A stretch of 64,000 nt of DNA from Palsa-504 sp963835775 (GCA_963835775.1 CAWIHB010000007.1:124001-188000); one strand, 5' to 3'. Positions 27,454-37,043 are shown, counted from the first letter of the stretch. A program made the numbers and translations. Notes: generated by a model not told the origin, from the letters alone.

Positions 27454-28878
27454 GTGAGCCTGTTGCATGAGGTGGAGGTACCGCGACTGCCGGTGTCCCG
27501 GCTGGAGCCGGTCATCGGCGCCCCGCGGTACGCGGAGCTGACCCGGGTCGCGCACCAGGTCCGGCAGGTGCTGGCCGGGCACACCATCTGGAACGTCAAC
27601 TCGACCGCGGCAGGCGGCGGAGTCGCCGAGATGCTGCAGGTTCTGGTCGGGTATGTCCAGGATCTGGACATAGCCATCGGCTGGCTGGTCATCACCGGCG
27701 ACGCCGAGTTCTTCGCCATCACCAAGCGGCTGCACAATCAGATACACGGCCGCCGGTCCGGGGCCCCGCTCGGCGCGGCGGAGGCCAGTCATTACGCGCA
27801 GATGCTGGCCGCGAACGCGGTGGAGCTGACGGCCCGGGTCCGGCCCGGCGATGTGGTGCTGCTGCACGACCCGCAGACCGCCGGCCTGGCGGCGCCGCTG
27901 GCGCAGGCGGGCGCCCGGGTGGTGTGGCGCTGCCACATCGGCGTGGACTGGGAAGACGACGTGACGCGGGCCGGGTGGGATTTCCTGAGGCCGCACCTGG
28001 CCGCCGCGGACGCGTACGTGTTCTCGCGCCGGACCTACGTCCCGTCGTGGATCCCCGCTGACCGGGCCTGGATCATCCCGCCGTCGATCGACCCGTTCTC
28101 CCCGAAGAATCAGTCACTCCCCGCCGACACCGTGCGGGCCATCCTGGTGAAGCTGGGCGTGCTGGACAGCGCGGCGCCGATGGGGCCCGCGACGTTTGTG
28201 CGCCGCGACGGCGGCGCAGGCGTCGTCACCAGGCCAGCCGCCATCACCGGCGAGGGCCGCCCCGGACCCGATGAGCCGGTGCTGGTGCAGGTCTCCCGCT
28301 GGGACCGGCTCAAGGACATGAGCGGGGTCATGCGCGGCTTCGCCGACCACGTCGCGCCCAGCGGTGACGGGTACCTGATGCTGGTCGGCCCGGCGGTCAA
28401 GGACGTGAGCGACGACCCGGAGGGGGCCGCGGTTTACGGTGAGTGCCTGCTGCAATGGCGCGATCTGAGCCCCGCGGCCCGGACCCGGATCCTGCTGGTT
28501 ACCCTGCCGCTGGATGACATCGACGAGAACGCGGTCATGGTCAACGCGGTGCAGCGGAACGCCACCGTCATCGCCCAGAAGAGCCTGGCGGAAGGGTTCG
28601 GGCTGACCGTCTCGGAGGGAATGTGGAAGGCGCGGCCGGTCATCGGCTCGGCGGTCGGCGGGATCATCGACCAGATCCCCGCGGGCACCGGGGTCCTGCT
28701 ACCGGATCCCGCCGACCTGGCGGCGTTCGGATCGGCGGCCCGTGTCCTGCTCGACGATCCGGACCAGGCGGCGCGGCTCGGGCAAGCCGCGCATACCCAC
28801 GTCCGCGAGCAATACATCGGCGACGTGCATCTGCTGCGCTACGCCAAGCTGCTCGGTAGCCTGATCGGCGGTGGATAA
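27454..28878 (+). CDS. GT4 glycosyltransferase, trehalose synthase/phosphorylase-like
   Basis: About 474 residues. The N-terminal half has IWNVNSTAAGGGVAEMLQVL, characteristic of trehalose glycosyltransferring synthase (TreT) and trehalose phosphorylase relatives, and VVWRCHIGVDWEDD. The C-terminal GT-B half has VLVQVSRWDRLKDM, QKSLAEGFGLTVSEGMWKAR (the donor-binding EGFGLTVSE motif) and VIGSAVGGI. GTG 27454 aligns with family starts (VSLLHEVEV...); an in-frame GTG at 27382 would add 24 residues. It probably makes or breaks trehalose or a related glucoside from a nucleotide sugar. An amidohydrolase follows 15 nt later. Confidence 0.78.
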   Translation: MSLLHEVEVPRLPVSRLEPVIGAPRYAELTRVAHQVRQVLAGHTIWNVNSTAAGGGVAEMLQVLVGYVQDLDIAIGWLVITGDAEFFAITKRLHNQIHGRRSGAPLGAAEASHYAQMLAANAVELTARVRPGDVVLLHDPQTAGLAAPLAQAGARVVWRCHIGVDWEDDVTRAGWDFLRPHLAAADAYVFSRRTYVPSWIPADRAWIIPPSIDPFSPKNQSLPADTVRAILVKLGVLDSAAPMGPATFVRRDGGAGVVTRPAAITGEGRPGPDEPVLVQVSRWDRLKDMSGVMRGFADHVAPSGDGYLMLVGPAVKDVSDDPEGAAVYGECLLQWRDLSPAARTRILLVTLPLDDIDENAVMVNAVQRNATVIAQKSLAEGFGLTVSEGMWKARPVIGSAVGGIIDQIPAGTGVLLPDPADLAAFGSAARVLLDDPDQAARLGQAAHTHVREQYIGDVHLLRYAKLLGSLIGGG

Positions 28879-28893
28879 CACGACGGTGAACCC

Positions 28894-29772
28894 GTGACCA
28901 GTCATCTCGATCTCGACCGCCTCGTGGCGTTCGATGTCCACGTGCACATCGAGGCCGACGCCAGCGGCCGGACCGCGCTCGATCAGGAACTGCTCGCGGC
29001 CTCGGCCGCTTATTTCCGGGGCGAGCAACCCCGGATCCCCACGATCGGTGACGTCGCGGCCTATTACCGCGAGCGCAGCATCGGCGCGGCGGTCTTCACG
29101 GTCGACGCCGGGACGGCCCTGGGCCAGCAGGCGCCGCGCAGCGAGGAGATCGCCGAGGCCGCCGCGGACTACGCGGACATACTGGTCCCGTTCGGCTCGG
29201 TCGACCCGCTCACCGGGGAAGCCGCAGTCCGCCGGGCTCGCCGTCTGGTCACCGAGTACGGCGTACGGGGGTTCAAGTTCCACCCGAGCCTGCAGGGGTT
29301 CGAGCCCAGCGACCGGGCCTACTATCCGCTGTACGGGGCGCTGCAGGAGCTGGGCGTGCCGGCGTTGTTCCATACCGGCCAGACCGGGATCGGCGCGGGC
29401 CTGCCGGGCGGCCGCGGGATCAAGCTGAGGTTTTCCGATCCCATGCTGCTCAACGACGTCGCCGCGGACTTCCCTGAGCTCGTGATCATCCTGGCGCACG
29501 CGGCGATACCGTGGCACGACCAGGCGATCTCGATGGCGACGCACAAGGCGAACGTGTTCATCGACCTGTCCGGCTGGTCACCGAAGTACTTCCCGCCGCA
29601 GCTGGTGCGCAACGCGAACTCGGTGCTGCGCCACAAGGTCCTGTTCGGCTCCGACTTCCCGGTTCTCACGCCGGATCGCTGGCTGCGCGATTTCGCCGCG
29701 CTCGAGATCAAGCCGGAGGTCCGGCCGCTGATCCTGAAGGACAACACCGCTCGCGTGCTGGGGCTGGGCTGA
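28894..29772 (+). CDS. metal-dependent amidohydrolase (ACMSD/amidohydrolase-2 family)
   Basis: 292-residue TIM-barrel hydrolase or decarboxylase. Metal-site landmarks are FDVHVHIE near the N-terminus, GVRGFKFHPSLQGFEPSD, VIILAHAAIPW (His of strand 6) and VLFGSDFPVLTP (catalytic Asp). Enzymes of this clan include 2-amino-3-carboxymuconate semialdehyde decarboxylase and hydrolases or decarboxylases of aromatic acids. The exact reaction cannot be assigned. The start is GTG, 15 nt after the glycosyltransferase. Transcription ends at the strong hairpin at 29779. Confidence 0.8.
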   Translation: MTSHLDLDRLVAFDVHVHIEADASGRTALDQELLAASAAYFRGEQPRIPTIGDVAAYYRERSIGAAVFTVDAGTALGQQAPRSEEIAEAAADYADILVPFGSVDPLTGEAAVRRARRLVTEYGVRGFKFHPSLQGFEPSDRAYYPLYGALQELGVPALFHTGQTGIGAGLPGGRGIKLRFSDPMLLNDVAADFPELVIILAHAAIPWHDQAISMATHKANVFIDLSGWSPKYFPPQLVRNANSVLRHKVLFGSDFPVLTPDRWLRDFAALEIKPEVRPLILKDNTARVLGLG

Positions 29773-29778
29773 CAGCGC

Positions 29779-29812
29779 CAAACCCGCCCGGCCGTGGGGC
29801 CGGGCGGGTTTG
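29779..29812. terminator. bidirectional hairpin terminator
   Basis: A 15-bp perfect stem (CAAACCCGCCCGGCC paired with its complement) with a GTGG loop sits between the stop codons of the convergent amidohydrolase and PHA synthase genes. It is flanked by A and T pairs at the stem base, so it can work in both directions. Confidence 0.8.
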
Positions 29813-29838
29813 CGCGGAGATTTACCTCCTACGGCGGG

Positions 29839-31644
29839 TTACAGGCTGATGTAGCTGCCTGGTGCGGCCTGGATCGGCGGGAAGCGCGTGCTGCCCAGGG
29901 ACTTCGGGGCTGCGCTCTGCTCGCCGGAGCGCTTGGTCAGCCAGCCGGCCCAGTGGTCCCACCAGGATCCTTCGCGCCGCTCGGCGGCCGCCAGCCAGTC
30001 CTCCGCCTTGGGCGGCGTGGCCGGGTTGACGAAGTAGCCGATACCGCGGTGCTTCGGGTCGGCCACCACGGTCTGGATGTGGCCGCTGGAGCACAGCACG
30101 AACTCGGCGTGACCCGGGAGCACCTGGGTGGACTGGTAGCAGGTCTTCCACGGGGTGATGTGGTCGGTCAGTCCGGCCGCCACGAAGGTGTCGGAAGTGA
30201 TGGCCGACAGGTCGATCGGGGTGCCCATGATCTTCATGGCCCCGGGGTGGATCATCTGGTTCTCCGCCACCATCTCCAGCATCTGCTGGTGGAAGGCCGT
30301 GCTCAGCCGGGTGGTGTCGTTGTTCCAGGCCAGGATGTCGAAGGCCGGCGGGTCCTGGCCCATCAGGTAGTTGTTGACCCAGTAGTTCCAGACCAGGTCG
30401 TTCGGGCGCAGCCAGGCGAACGTGTTCCCCAGCTGCCAGCCGTTGATGATGCCGGTCGGCCTGGACACCTGCTTGGCCACCTCGAGCAGCTGCGGGGTGG
30501 CGAACAGGAACATCCGCCCGTCGGAATCGGTGTCGAGCAGGGTGACGGTCAGCGTGGAGGAGTGGATCCGGTCGTCGCCCACCGCCTGCAGGTGCGCCTG
30601 GGCCAGCGTGGAGGTCATCCCGCCCAGGCAGGCGCCCATGATGTTGACGTCCGGCGAGCCGGACACCTGGCGGATCACGTCGGTGGCGTCGATCGTGGCC
30701 TCGACGTAGGTGTCGAAGTCCCAGTCGTGGTGGGCCTTGGTCGGGTTGCGCCAGCTGATCGTGTACACCTGGATGCCGCGCTGGAGCAGGAACTCGTACA
30801 TGCTGCGGCCGGGTGAGAGGTCCAGCGCGTAGTACTTGTTCACCTGCGGCGGCACCACCAGCAGCGGCCGGTCGTAGACCGTCTCGGCCTGCGGCGTGTA
30901 CTGGATGAGCTCGAACACCTCGTTGCGGTAGATGACCGAGCCGGGCGTGGCGGCCAGGTTCTCGCCCTTGGTGAACGGGCTGGGGTCGACCATGGTCGGC
31001 ATGCCGTGGTTGTGCCTCAGGTCACCGAGCCAGTTGGCCAGCCCGCGGCGCACGCTGCCGCCGCCGGTGTCGTAGGCGCGCTTGACGGCGGCCGGGTTGG
31101 CGGCGAAGAAGTTGGTCGGCGCCATGGCCTCCCGGAGCAGGACCGCCCCGAAGCGCAGCCGCGCGGTGGCCTTGCCGGGCAGGTCCAGGCTGTCGACGTA
31201 GCGCTCCAGCCCCCCGCCCCAGGTGAGGTAGCTCTGCATGGTCGCCTTGAACAGGGGGTTGCCCTGCCAGGCCGGGTCGGCGAAGCGCTTGTCGCCCTTC
31301 TCCGGCGCGACTTCCGACCGGCCGAGGCCGATCTTGACCGCTTCCTGGCCGACGCCGGGCACGGTCTGCAGCACGGCCTGCGGGTGGCGCGCGGCCACCT
31401 GGCCGAAGTAGCGCAGGGCCCCGACCGCCTCGCGGACGCCGAAGATGTTGAGCGCGCTGAGCGGCTTGGGGGCGGGACCCTGGGCCGCTGCCTTCGCGGC
31501 GGCCTTGGGTGCGGCCTTCGGTGCGGTCTTGGCCGCGGTCTTCGGTGCGGCCTTCGGTGCGGCAGCGGACCGCGGCGATGGGTCGCCGTGCCCGTTGGGG
31601 GTGGTGCTCTGGGTGGGCGGCGCCTGGCCGCGTGGAGTTGTCAT
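29839..31644 (-). CDS. phaC: poly(3-hydroxyalkanoate) synthase with Lys/Ala-rich N-terminal extension
   Basis: 601 residues from ATG 31644, which overlaps the thiolase stop as ATGA. It polymerises 3-hydroxyacyl-CoA into storage polyester at the granule surface. The catalytic Cys339 lies in the lipase-like box GACLGG; the catalytic Asp is in AAGLTDHITPWKTCYQ and the His in CSSGHIQTVV. PhaC hallmarks include RPLLVVPPQVNKYYALDL and ISWRNPTKAHHDWDFDTYVE. Residues of about 25-58 form a Lys/Ala/Pro repeat (KAAPKTAAKTAPKAAPKAAA), resembling phasin or histone-like tails and unusual for a synthase. It is last in the operon with thiolase and acyl-CoA synthetases. Confidence 0.93.
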   Translation of the reverse strand: MTTPRGQAPPTQSTTPNGHGDPSPRSAAAPKAAPKTAAKTAPKAAPKAAAKAAAQGPAPKPLSALNIFGVREAVGALRYFGQVAARHPQAVLQTVPGVGQEAVKIGLGRSEVAPEKGDKRFADPAWQGNPLFKATMQSYLTWGGGLERYVDSLDLPGKATARLRFGAVLLREAMAPTNFFAANPAAVKRAYDTGGGSVRRGLANWLGDLRHNHGMPTMVDPSPFTKGENLAATPGSVIYRNEVFELIQYTPQAETVYDRPLLVVPPQVNKYYALDLSPGRSMYEFLLQRGIQVYTISWRNPTKAHHDWDFDTYVEATIDATDVIRQVSGSPDVNIMGACLGGMTSTLAQAHLQAVGDDRIHSSTLTVTLLDTDSDGRMFLFATPQLLEVAKQVSRPTGIINGWQLGNTFAWLRPNDLVWNYWVNNYLMGQDPPAFDILAWNNDTTRLSTAFHQQMLEMVAENQMIHPGAMKIMGTPIDLSAITSDTFVAAGLTDHITPWKTCYQSTQVLPGHAEFVLCSSGHIQTVVADPKHRGIGYFVNPATPPKAEDWLAAAERREGSWWDHWAGWLTKRSGEQSAAPKSLGSTRFPPIQAAPGSYISL

Positions 31645-32807
31645 GACAGCCTCTCTATGATGATGGCCATTCCCTGGCCGCCGCCGACGCACATGGTCTC
31701 CAGCCCGATGGCCTGATCGCGGGTGCGCAGGTCGTTGAGCAGCGTGGCCAGGATGCGGACCCCGGTCATGCCGAACGGGTGGCCGAGGGCGATGGCGCCC
31801 CCGTGCGGGTTGAGCTTGTTGCTGAACGGGTCGATGCCGATTTCGCGGGCCGACGGGATGACCTGCGCGGCGAAGGCCTCGTTGATCTCCACCACGTCCA
31901 CGTCATCGATCGTCATCTTGGCCCGCTCCAGCGCCTGCCGCGTGGACTCGATCGGGCCCAGGCCCATCAGCTCGGGTTCGAGCGAGCTGACGCCGGTGGA
32001 GACGATGCGGGCGATCGGGGTGATCCCGAGCGTCCTGGCCAGGTCGGCCGACATCACCACCGAGGCGGCGGCGCCGTCGTTGAGCGGGCAGGAGTTGCCC
32101 GCCGTGATCCGGCCGTCCGCGCGGAAGACCGGCTTCAGGGTGGCCAGCCGCTCCAGGCTGGTGTCCGCGCGGGGCCCGTCGTCGGCCGTCATGGTGGCCC
32201 CGGACGACAGCGGCACCGGGATGATCTCGCGGGCGAAGATGCCGTCCTGGCCGGCCTGGACCGCACGCTGCTGGCTCTGCAGGGCGTACCGGTCCATCTC
32301 CTCCCGGCTGATGCCGTACTTGTCGGCCACGTTCTCGGCCGTCTCGCCCATGCTCATGAAGACCTCGGGGAAGCCCTCGGGGTTGCCGGCCTGCAGCCTT
32401 GGGTTCTGGGTCTCGGGCTGGTCGCAGAACTTCCCGAGCGGCGAGCGGGTGCTGGACTCGACGCCCACGCACAGGAACGCGGAGCCCTCGTCCGCCTTGA
32501 TGGCGTGGAAGGCCATCCGGACCGCCTGCAGCGACGACGAGCAGTACCGGTTGACCGTGGTGCCCGGGGCTCCGACTCCGGTCAGGATCGAGATGATCCG
32601 GGCCAGGTTGTGCGACTGCTCCCCGCCGGGCAGCGCGCAGCCGCAGATCACGTCGTCGATCTGGCTGCGGTCCAGCTGCGGGACGCGCTCGAGCACCTGC
32701 CTGACGACATAGGCGCCCAAGTCGTCGGGCCGCTGGTCGATCAGCGAGCCCTTGTTGGCACGGCCGATCGGTGTCCGGCCAATGCTGACGATGACGGCTT
32801 CTGACAT
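31641..32807 (-). CDS. thiolase (acetyl-CoA C-acyltransferase)
   Basis: 388 residues. The acylated cysteine is C89 (NRYCSSSLQAVRMA). NEAFAAQ and the C-terminal GHPFGMTGVRILATLL and CVGGGQGMA motifs complete the active site. The LEPELMGLGPIESTRQALER stretch fits degradative FadA-like thiolases as well as biosynthetic ones. It is positioned between an acyl-CoA synthetase and PHA synthase, and could supply or recycle 3-ketoacyl-CoA for the polymer cycle. The ATG at 32807 follows GGAGGATTTG. Confidence 0.92.
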   Translation of the reverse strand: MSEAVIVSIGRTPIGRANKGSLIDQRPDDLGAYVVRQVLERVPQLDRSQIDDVICGCALPGGEQSHNLARIISILTGVGAPGTTVNRYCSSSLQAVRMAFHAIKADEGSAFLCVGVESSTRSPLGKFCDQPETQNPRLQAGNPEGFPEVFMSMGETAENVADKYGISREEMDRYALQSQQRAVQAGQDGIFAREIIPVPLSSGATMTADDGPRADTSLERLATLKPVFRADGRITAGNSCPLNDGAAASVVMSADLARTLGITPIARIVSTGVSSLEPELMGLGPIESTRQALERAKMTIDDVDVVEINEAFAAQVIPSAREIGIDPFSNKLNPHGGAIALGHPFGMTGVRILATLLNDLRTRDQAIGLETMCVGGGQGMAIIIERLS

Positions 32808-32822
32808 CAAATCCTCCTCGGG

Positions 32823-34448
32823 TCAATCACTGGTCACCGCGTGCAGGCCGCCTTCGGCGCTGCGGGCACGCAGGAGCTTCTTGTCGTACTTGCCGACGCT
32901 GGTGCGCGGCACCTGATCGACGAACACCCAGGCATCGGGCAGCCACCACTTCACGACCCCCACGCTGGCCAGGTGCTCCCGGAGTTCCTCCGGGGTCGCC
33001 GACTGGCCCGGGGCCAGGACCACGCAGGCCATCGGCCGCTCACCCCAGCGCACGTCGGGGATGGCGATGACCGCGGCCTCACGGACCGCGGGGTGGGTGA
33101 GGATGGCCGACTCCAGCTCGAGGGTGGAGATCCACTCGCCGCCCGACTTGACCACGTCCTTGGCCCGGTCGCTGATCGTGACGAACCCGTGGGCGTCGAT
33201 CCGGCCGACGTCGCCGGTGCGCAGCCATCCGTCGCGGAACTTGTCCGGCGCGGGGTCCCGGTAATACCCGGCCGTCACCCACGGCCCGCGCACCTCGATC
33301 TCGCCGGTGGCGTGCCCGTCGCGGGGCAGCGGCTTGCCCTCATCGTCGACGACCCGGGCCTCCACGCCGCCGAGCGGCCGCCCGGCGGTAGCCCGGTAAT
33401 CCAGGGCGCGCTCGGCGGGCGCGTGCTTGGGCGGCCAGGCCAGCGACGCGACCGGGCTGGTCTCGGTCAGGCCCCAGCCCTGGATCACCTGCACGCCGAG
33501 CCGCTGCTCGTAGGCCTCGATCAGGCTGCGCGGCACGGCCGCCCCGCCGGCCATGATCATGCGCAGCGAACTCAGGTCGATGCTGGACTGGTCCAGGCCG
33601 AGCATGTCGAACCACACCGTGGGGACGGCCGCGGCCAGGGTGGCCCGCTCGGCCGCGATGAACCGGGCCAGCGGTGCCGCCTGCGCGAACCGGTTCGGCA
33701 GCAGCAGGTCGGCGCCGACCAGCCAGGCGGCGTACGGTATCCCCCAGGCGTTGCCGTGGAACATGGGCACCACGGGCAGCACGCGGTCGTTCTGGGTGAT
33801 CGCGAGGGCCTCGCCGGAGCTCACCCCCAGCGTGTGCAGGAACGCTGACCGGTGGCTGTACACCACGCCCTTCGGCTCCCCGGTGGTGCCGCTGGTGTAG
33901 CACATCGCGGCGGCCTCGTGCTCGTCGATGTCCGGCCACGGATAGCCGGGCTTGGAGGCGGCCAGGAACTCCTCGTAGTCCAGGTGCGCGGGCAGCGCGG
34001 ACCGGTCGCCGTCGCCGTACACGATGAGCTGCCGGACCGTCTTGACCTGGTCCCCGCCTTCGGCCAGGACCGGCCCGAGAATGCCGGCCAGGCTGGCGTC
34101 GGCGATGATCACGCGGTCCTCGGCGTGGCCGATGATATAGAGGAGCTGGTCCGCGGACAGCCGGATGTTGAGGGTGTGCATCACCGCGCCCATGGCGGGA
34201 ATGGCGAAGTACGCCTCCAGGTGCTCGGAGTTGTTCCAGCCGAAGGTGGCCACCCGGTCGCCGGGCCCGACGCCGAGGCGGCGCAGGCTGGCCGCCAGCT
34301 GCTCGGCCCGGTCGGCCAGGGCCGCGAACGTGATATGGCGGGCATCGCCGGGCTCGCAGGTGACGACCTCGCTGTCCCCGTACAGGGCCCGGCCGTGCTC
34401 GAAGATGTGCCGGATGGTGAGCGGGAACTCCATCATCGTGCTGCGCAT
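32823..34448 (-). CDS. long-chain fatty acyl-CoA synthetase
   Basis: 541-residue AMP-forming ligase. AMP-binding motif CYTSGTTGEPKGVVYSHRSA, GWGLTETSPVAS, WLRTGDVGRID, DRAKDVVKSGGEWIS and the catalytic lysine in SVGKYDKKLLR. The Trp/Gly-rich segment after the P-loop (VVPMFHGNAWGIPYA) is typical of FadD-type medium/long-chain enzymes. It activates free fatty acids for beta-oxidation or polymer precursor supply. It lies 15 nt ahead of the thiolase and 16 nt behind another synthetase. Confidence 0.9.
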   Translation of the reverse strand: MRSTMMEFPLTIRHIFEHGRALYGDSEVVTCEPGDARHITFAALADRAEQLAASLRRLGVGPGDRVATFGWNNSEHLEAYFAIPAMGAVMHTLNIRLSADQLLYIIGHAEDRVIIADASLAGILGPVLAEGGDQVKTVRQLIVYGDGDRSALPAHLDYEEFLAASKPGYPWPDIDEHEAAAMCYTSGTTGEPKGVVYSHRSAFLHTLGVSSGEALAITQNDRVLPVVPMFHGNAWGIPYAAWLVGADLLLPNRFAQAAPLARFIAAERATLAAAVPTVWFDMLGLDQSSIDLSSLRMIMAGGAAVPRSLIEAYEQRLGVQVIQGWGLTETSPVASLAWPPKHAPAERALDYRATAGRPLGGVEARVVDDEGKPLPRDGHATGEIEVRGPWVTAGYYRDPAPDKFRDGWLRTGDVGRIDAHGFVTISDRAKDVVKSGGEWISTLELESAILTHPAVREAAVIAIPDVRWGERPMACVVLAPGQSATPEELREHLASVGVVKWWLPDAWVFVDQVPRTSVGKYDKKLLRARSAEGGLHAVTSD

Positions 34449-34464
34449 TACGCGCCTTCCTTTC

Positions 34465-35973
34465 TCAGCCGCCGGAGATGTGCGCGTGCTGACCGGCCCA
34501 GTGCGGATCGCGCAGCTCGCGCTTGAGGATCTTGCCCGCCGCCGACTTGGGCAGCGGCTCCACGCGCAGCTCGATATCCCTGGGCACCTTGAACCGGGCG
34601 ATCTGCTGGCGGCAGTGCGCGACCAGTTCCTCGGCGCTTACCTGCTGCCTGACGAACACCACCGCGTAGACCGACTCGCCCCAGTGCGGGTCGGGCACGC
34701 CGAACACCGCGACCTCCTCGACGGCGGGATGACCGGTCAGGGCGTTCTCCACCTCGGTGGAGTAGATGTTCTCGCCGCCGCTGACGATCATGTCCTTGGC
34801 CCGGTCAACCAGGTAGATATACGACTCGTCGTCCCGGTACCCCAGGTCGCCGGTCAGGTACCAGTCCCCGCGCATGACCTCGGCCGTGGCCTCGGGCTTC
34901 TGCCAGTAGCCCGCCATCAGGCTGGGGCTGCGCACCAGGATGTGGCCGACGGTGCCCGGCGGCACGTCAGCCTGGGCGGAGTCGACGATCCGCACCTCGA
35001 CGCCGGTGGCGGGCTGGCCGCACGACCGGACGCGCGGCGTGTCGAGGATGAGCTCCTCGTGCGGCAGCAGGGTGGTGATCGGGGTGGCTTCCGTGGTGCC
35101 GTACACGTGCAGCAGCTCGGCGCCGGGGAAGGCCTGGCGGGTCTGCCGGAGCGTCTCGGCCGAAATGGGCGAGGCGCCATGGCTCAGGTAGCGCAGCGAG
35201 CTGACGTCGCGGGGCCGGGCCAGCTGCGCCTGGGCCGCCGCGGCGAGCATGGTGGGCACCAGCAGCGTGTGGGTGACCGCCTCGCGCTCGATCAGGTCGA
35301 GGGCCAGGTCGGGGTCGAACTTAGGCATGATGACGTGCGTCCCGCCGGCCCAGACGGTGGCCAGCGTGCCGATGATCCCGCCGGTGTGGAACAGGGGCGA
35401 GGCCACCAGCCACCGGGTGTCCCGGTCGAAGGGCCAGGTGGCCATGAAGTGCAGCGCGCTGCTGACCAGGCTCCGGTGGGTGTGCATCGCGCCCTTCGCG
35501 GCCCCGGTGGTGCCCGAGGTGTAGAACAGGGCGGCCAGGTCATTCTCGGTCACCCCGGCACCCAGATCGGCCTCGTCGGCCCCGGCGATCAGCTCCTCGT
35601 AGTCACCGGGCAGGGTCAGTACCTGCTCGACCTCCGCGGCACCCGGGTAGTCGGCCTCGGCGAACAGCACGCTGACCCCGGCGTCGGCCAGGATGGCCCG
35701 CATCTCGGCCGGCGCCAGCCGCGAGTTGACCGGGACCAGCACCAGGCCCGCGGCCGGGACGCCGAGGTACAGCTCGAGGTAACGATCGGAGTTCAGGCCG
35801 ATGACGCCGACCCGGTCACCGGGCACCAGGCCCAGCGCGCGCAGACCCCCGGCCAGGCGCCGGCATCTCGAGCCGAGCTCGGCGTAGGTACGGCGGCGAT
35901 CCTGGCACACCACCGCGCAGGAGCCTGCCGCGGTGGCGAGGGCTCGATTGAGCGGCAAGGCGAAGGTGTACAT
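34465..35973 (-). CDS. AMP-forming acyl-CoA synthetase
   Basis: 502 residues from ATG 35973; GGAGG lies 11 nt upstream, and a TTG at 35991 would add six residues. Motifs are FYTSGTTGAAKGAMHTHRSL, HVYGTTEATPIT, WYLTGDLGYRDDESYI, DRAKDMIVSGGENIYSTEVE and SAAGKILKREL with the catalytic lysine. It is first in the operon that continues with a second acyl-CoA synthetase, thiolase and PHA synthase. Its two-synthetase context suggests different chain lengths. The upstream palindrome at 36069 probably controls it. Confidence 0.88.
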   Translation of the reverse strand: MYTFALPLNRALATAAGSCAVVCQDRRRTYAELGSRCRRLAGGLRALGLVPGDRVGVIGLNSDRYLELYLGVPAAGLVLVPVNSRLAPAEMRAILADAGVSVLFAEADYPGAAEVEQVLTLPGDYEELIAGADEADLGAGVTENDLAALFYTSGTTGAAKGAMHTHRSLVSSALHFMATWPFDRDTRWLVASPLFHTGGIIGTLATVWAGGTHVIMPKFDPDLALDLIEREAVTHTLLVPTMLAAAAQAQLARPRDVSSLRYLSHGASPISAETLRQTRQAFPGAELLHVYGTTEATPITTLLPHEELILDTPRVRSCGQPATGVEVRIVDSAQADVPPGTVGHILVRSPSLMAGYWQKPEATAEVMRGDWYLTGDLGYRDDESYIYLVDRAKDMIVSGGENIYSTEVENALTGHPAVEEVAVFGVPDPHWGESVYAVVFVRQQVSAEELVAHCRQQIARFKVPRDIELRVEPLPKSAAGKILKRELRDPHWAGQHAHISGG

Positions 35974-36068
35974 ACGGGGGTTCGCCTCCAAGCACGAAGT
36001 CAGGCAGTGGTCTGGGCCTAGTTCCGGCGTCCCGCCCGACCGGCGGCCCGCTGGATGACCCTGAAATT

Positions 36069-36082
36069 ACCGAACGTTCGGT
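36069..36082. promoter_or_regulatory. perfect TetR-type palindrome in divergent PHA promoter
   Basis: ACCGAACGTTCGGT is a 14-bp perfect palindrome of the form bound by many TetR-family fatty-acid or polymer regulators. It sits in AT-rich sequence (AAATT before, GAAATAAT after) between the divergent synthetase operon and the depolymerase gene. No TetR gene adjoins it; the regulator at 3571 is far away and has a different likely operator. Confidence 0.65.
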
Positions 36083-36227
36083 GAAATAATACCGGCCAAA
36101 GGTCCGCAGAACCCCAGGTAATAGGTCCCTGGATTTTCTTGTGGCGGGATGTGCATACTACGTCTGCCAGGTATTCCAGGGACCGGTGCTCCCAGTGTTT
36201 GGTCCCGATGTCATGGAGGCTTTTCCG

Positions 36228-37043
36228 ATGGCCGAGACCACGTCCGTCATGCCCGTCCGGGATGAGCGGTTGCTCATCAGGGGACTGCGCATCCACGCTC
36301 AGATCCGCGGCGAGGGCGAGCCCCTGCTGCTCTACTCCGGCATCTGGGGTCTGGTGACCCTGTGGCAGCGGCTGCTCCCGCACCTGCCCGGGTTCCAGAC
36401 GATCGCCTTCGACCCGCCGGGCCTCGGCCGCTCGCAGGCGCCCCGGTTCCCGCTCACCATGCTCGGCCTGGCCGAGTTGGGCAACGCGGTGCTGGACGAG
36501 CTGGGGGTGGAATCCACGCACGTGCTCGGCGCATCGTTCGGCGGCGCGCTCGCGCAGCAGATGGCGTTCTCGCATCCCCGGCGGGTGCGCCGCCTGGTGC
36601 TGGCCTCGACGTCCTTCGGCGGCTTCGCGATGCCCGGCGACCCGACCGCCATGTGGCACTTCATCCACCCGAACGCCTACCATCCGGAGCGGCTGGAACG
36701 CGTGGCCGGGTCCATGTTCGGCGGGCGGATGCGCACCGAGCCGGAGCTGGTCCGCTCCATGCACATCAAGCGGCCGACCGACACCCTGGCCGCGCTGCAC
36801 CGGATGGCCCCGCTGATCGGCTGGTCCAGCCTGCCGTGGCTGTGCGCGGTCAGGCAGCCCACGCTGGTCATCGCGGGCGACGACGACCCGATCACCCCGC
36901 TGGTGAACCACCGGGTCATCGCCATGCTGATGCCGAAGGCTAGGCTGCATGTCGTGAAGGGTGGCGGGCACCTGGTCCTGCTGGACAGCGCCGAGCAGGT
37001 CGGGCCGGTGATCACCAGTTTCCTGCGGGGGGACGATTCCTAG
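36228..37043 (+). CDS. phaZ: alpha/beta hydrolase, PhaZ-like intracellular PHA depolymerase
   Basis: 271 residues from ATG 36228 (GGAGG 8 nt upstream; in-frame ATG 36213 and the frame from 36141 are less likely). It follows the pattern of Pseudomonas medium-chain PhaZ along the chain. Examples are FQTIAFDPPGLGRSQAPRFP, the nucleophile elbow GASFGGALAQQMAF, AMPGDPTAMWHFIHPNAYHP, TLVIAGDDDPITPLVNHRVI (catalytic Asp) and KGGGHLVLLD (His). It mobilises stored polyester to 3-hydroxy acids. It is divergent from the PHA synthase operon across the TetR-type palindrome and followed after 1 nt by the GNAT-synthetase fusion. Confidence 0.8.
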   Translation: MAETTSVMPVRDERLLIRGLRIHAQIRGEGEPLLLYSGIWGLVTLWQRLLPHLPGFQTIAFDPPGLGRSQAPRFPLTMLGLAELGNAVLDELGVESTHVLGASFGGALAQQMAFSHPRRVRRLVLASTSFGGFAMPGDPTAMWHFIHPNAYHPERLERVAGSMFGGRMRTEPELVRSMHIKRPTDTLAALHRMAPLIGWSSLPWLCAVRQPTLVIAGDDDPITPLVNHRVIAMLMPKARLHVVKGGGHLVLLDSAEQVGPVITSFLRGDDS

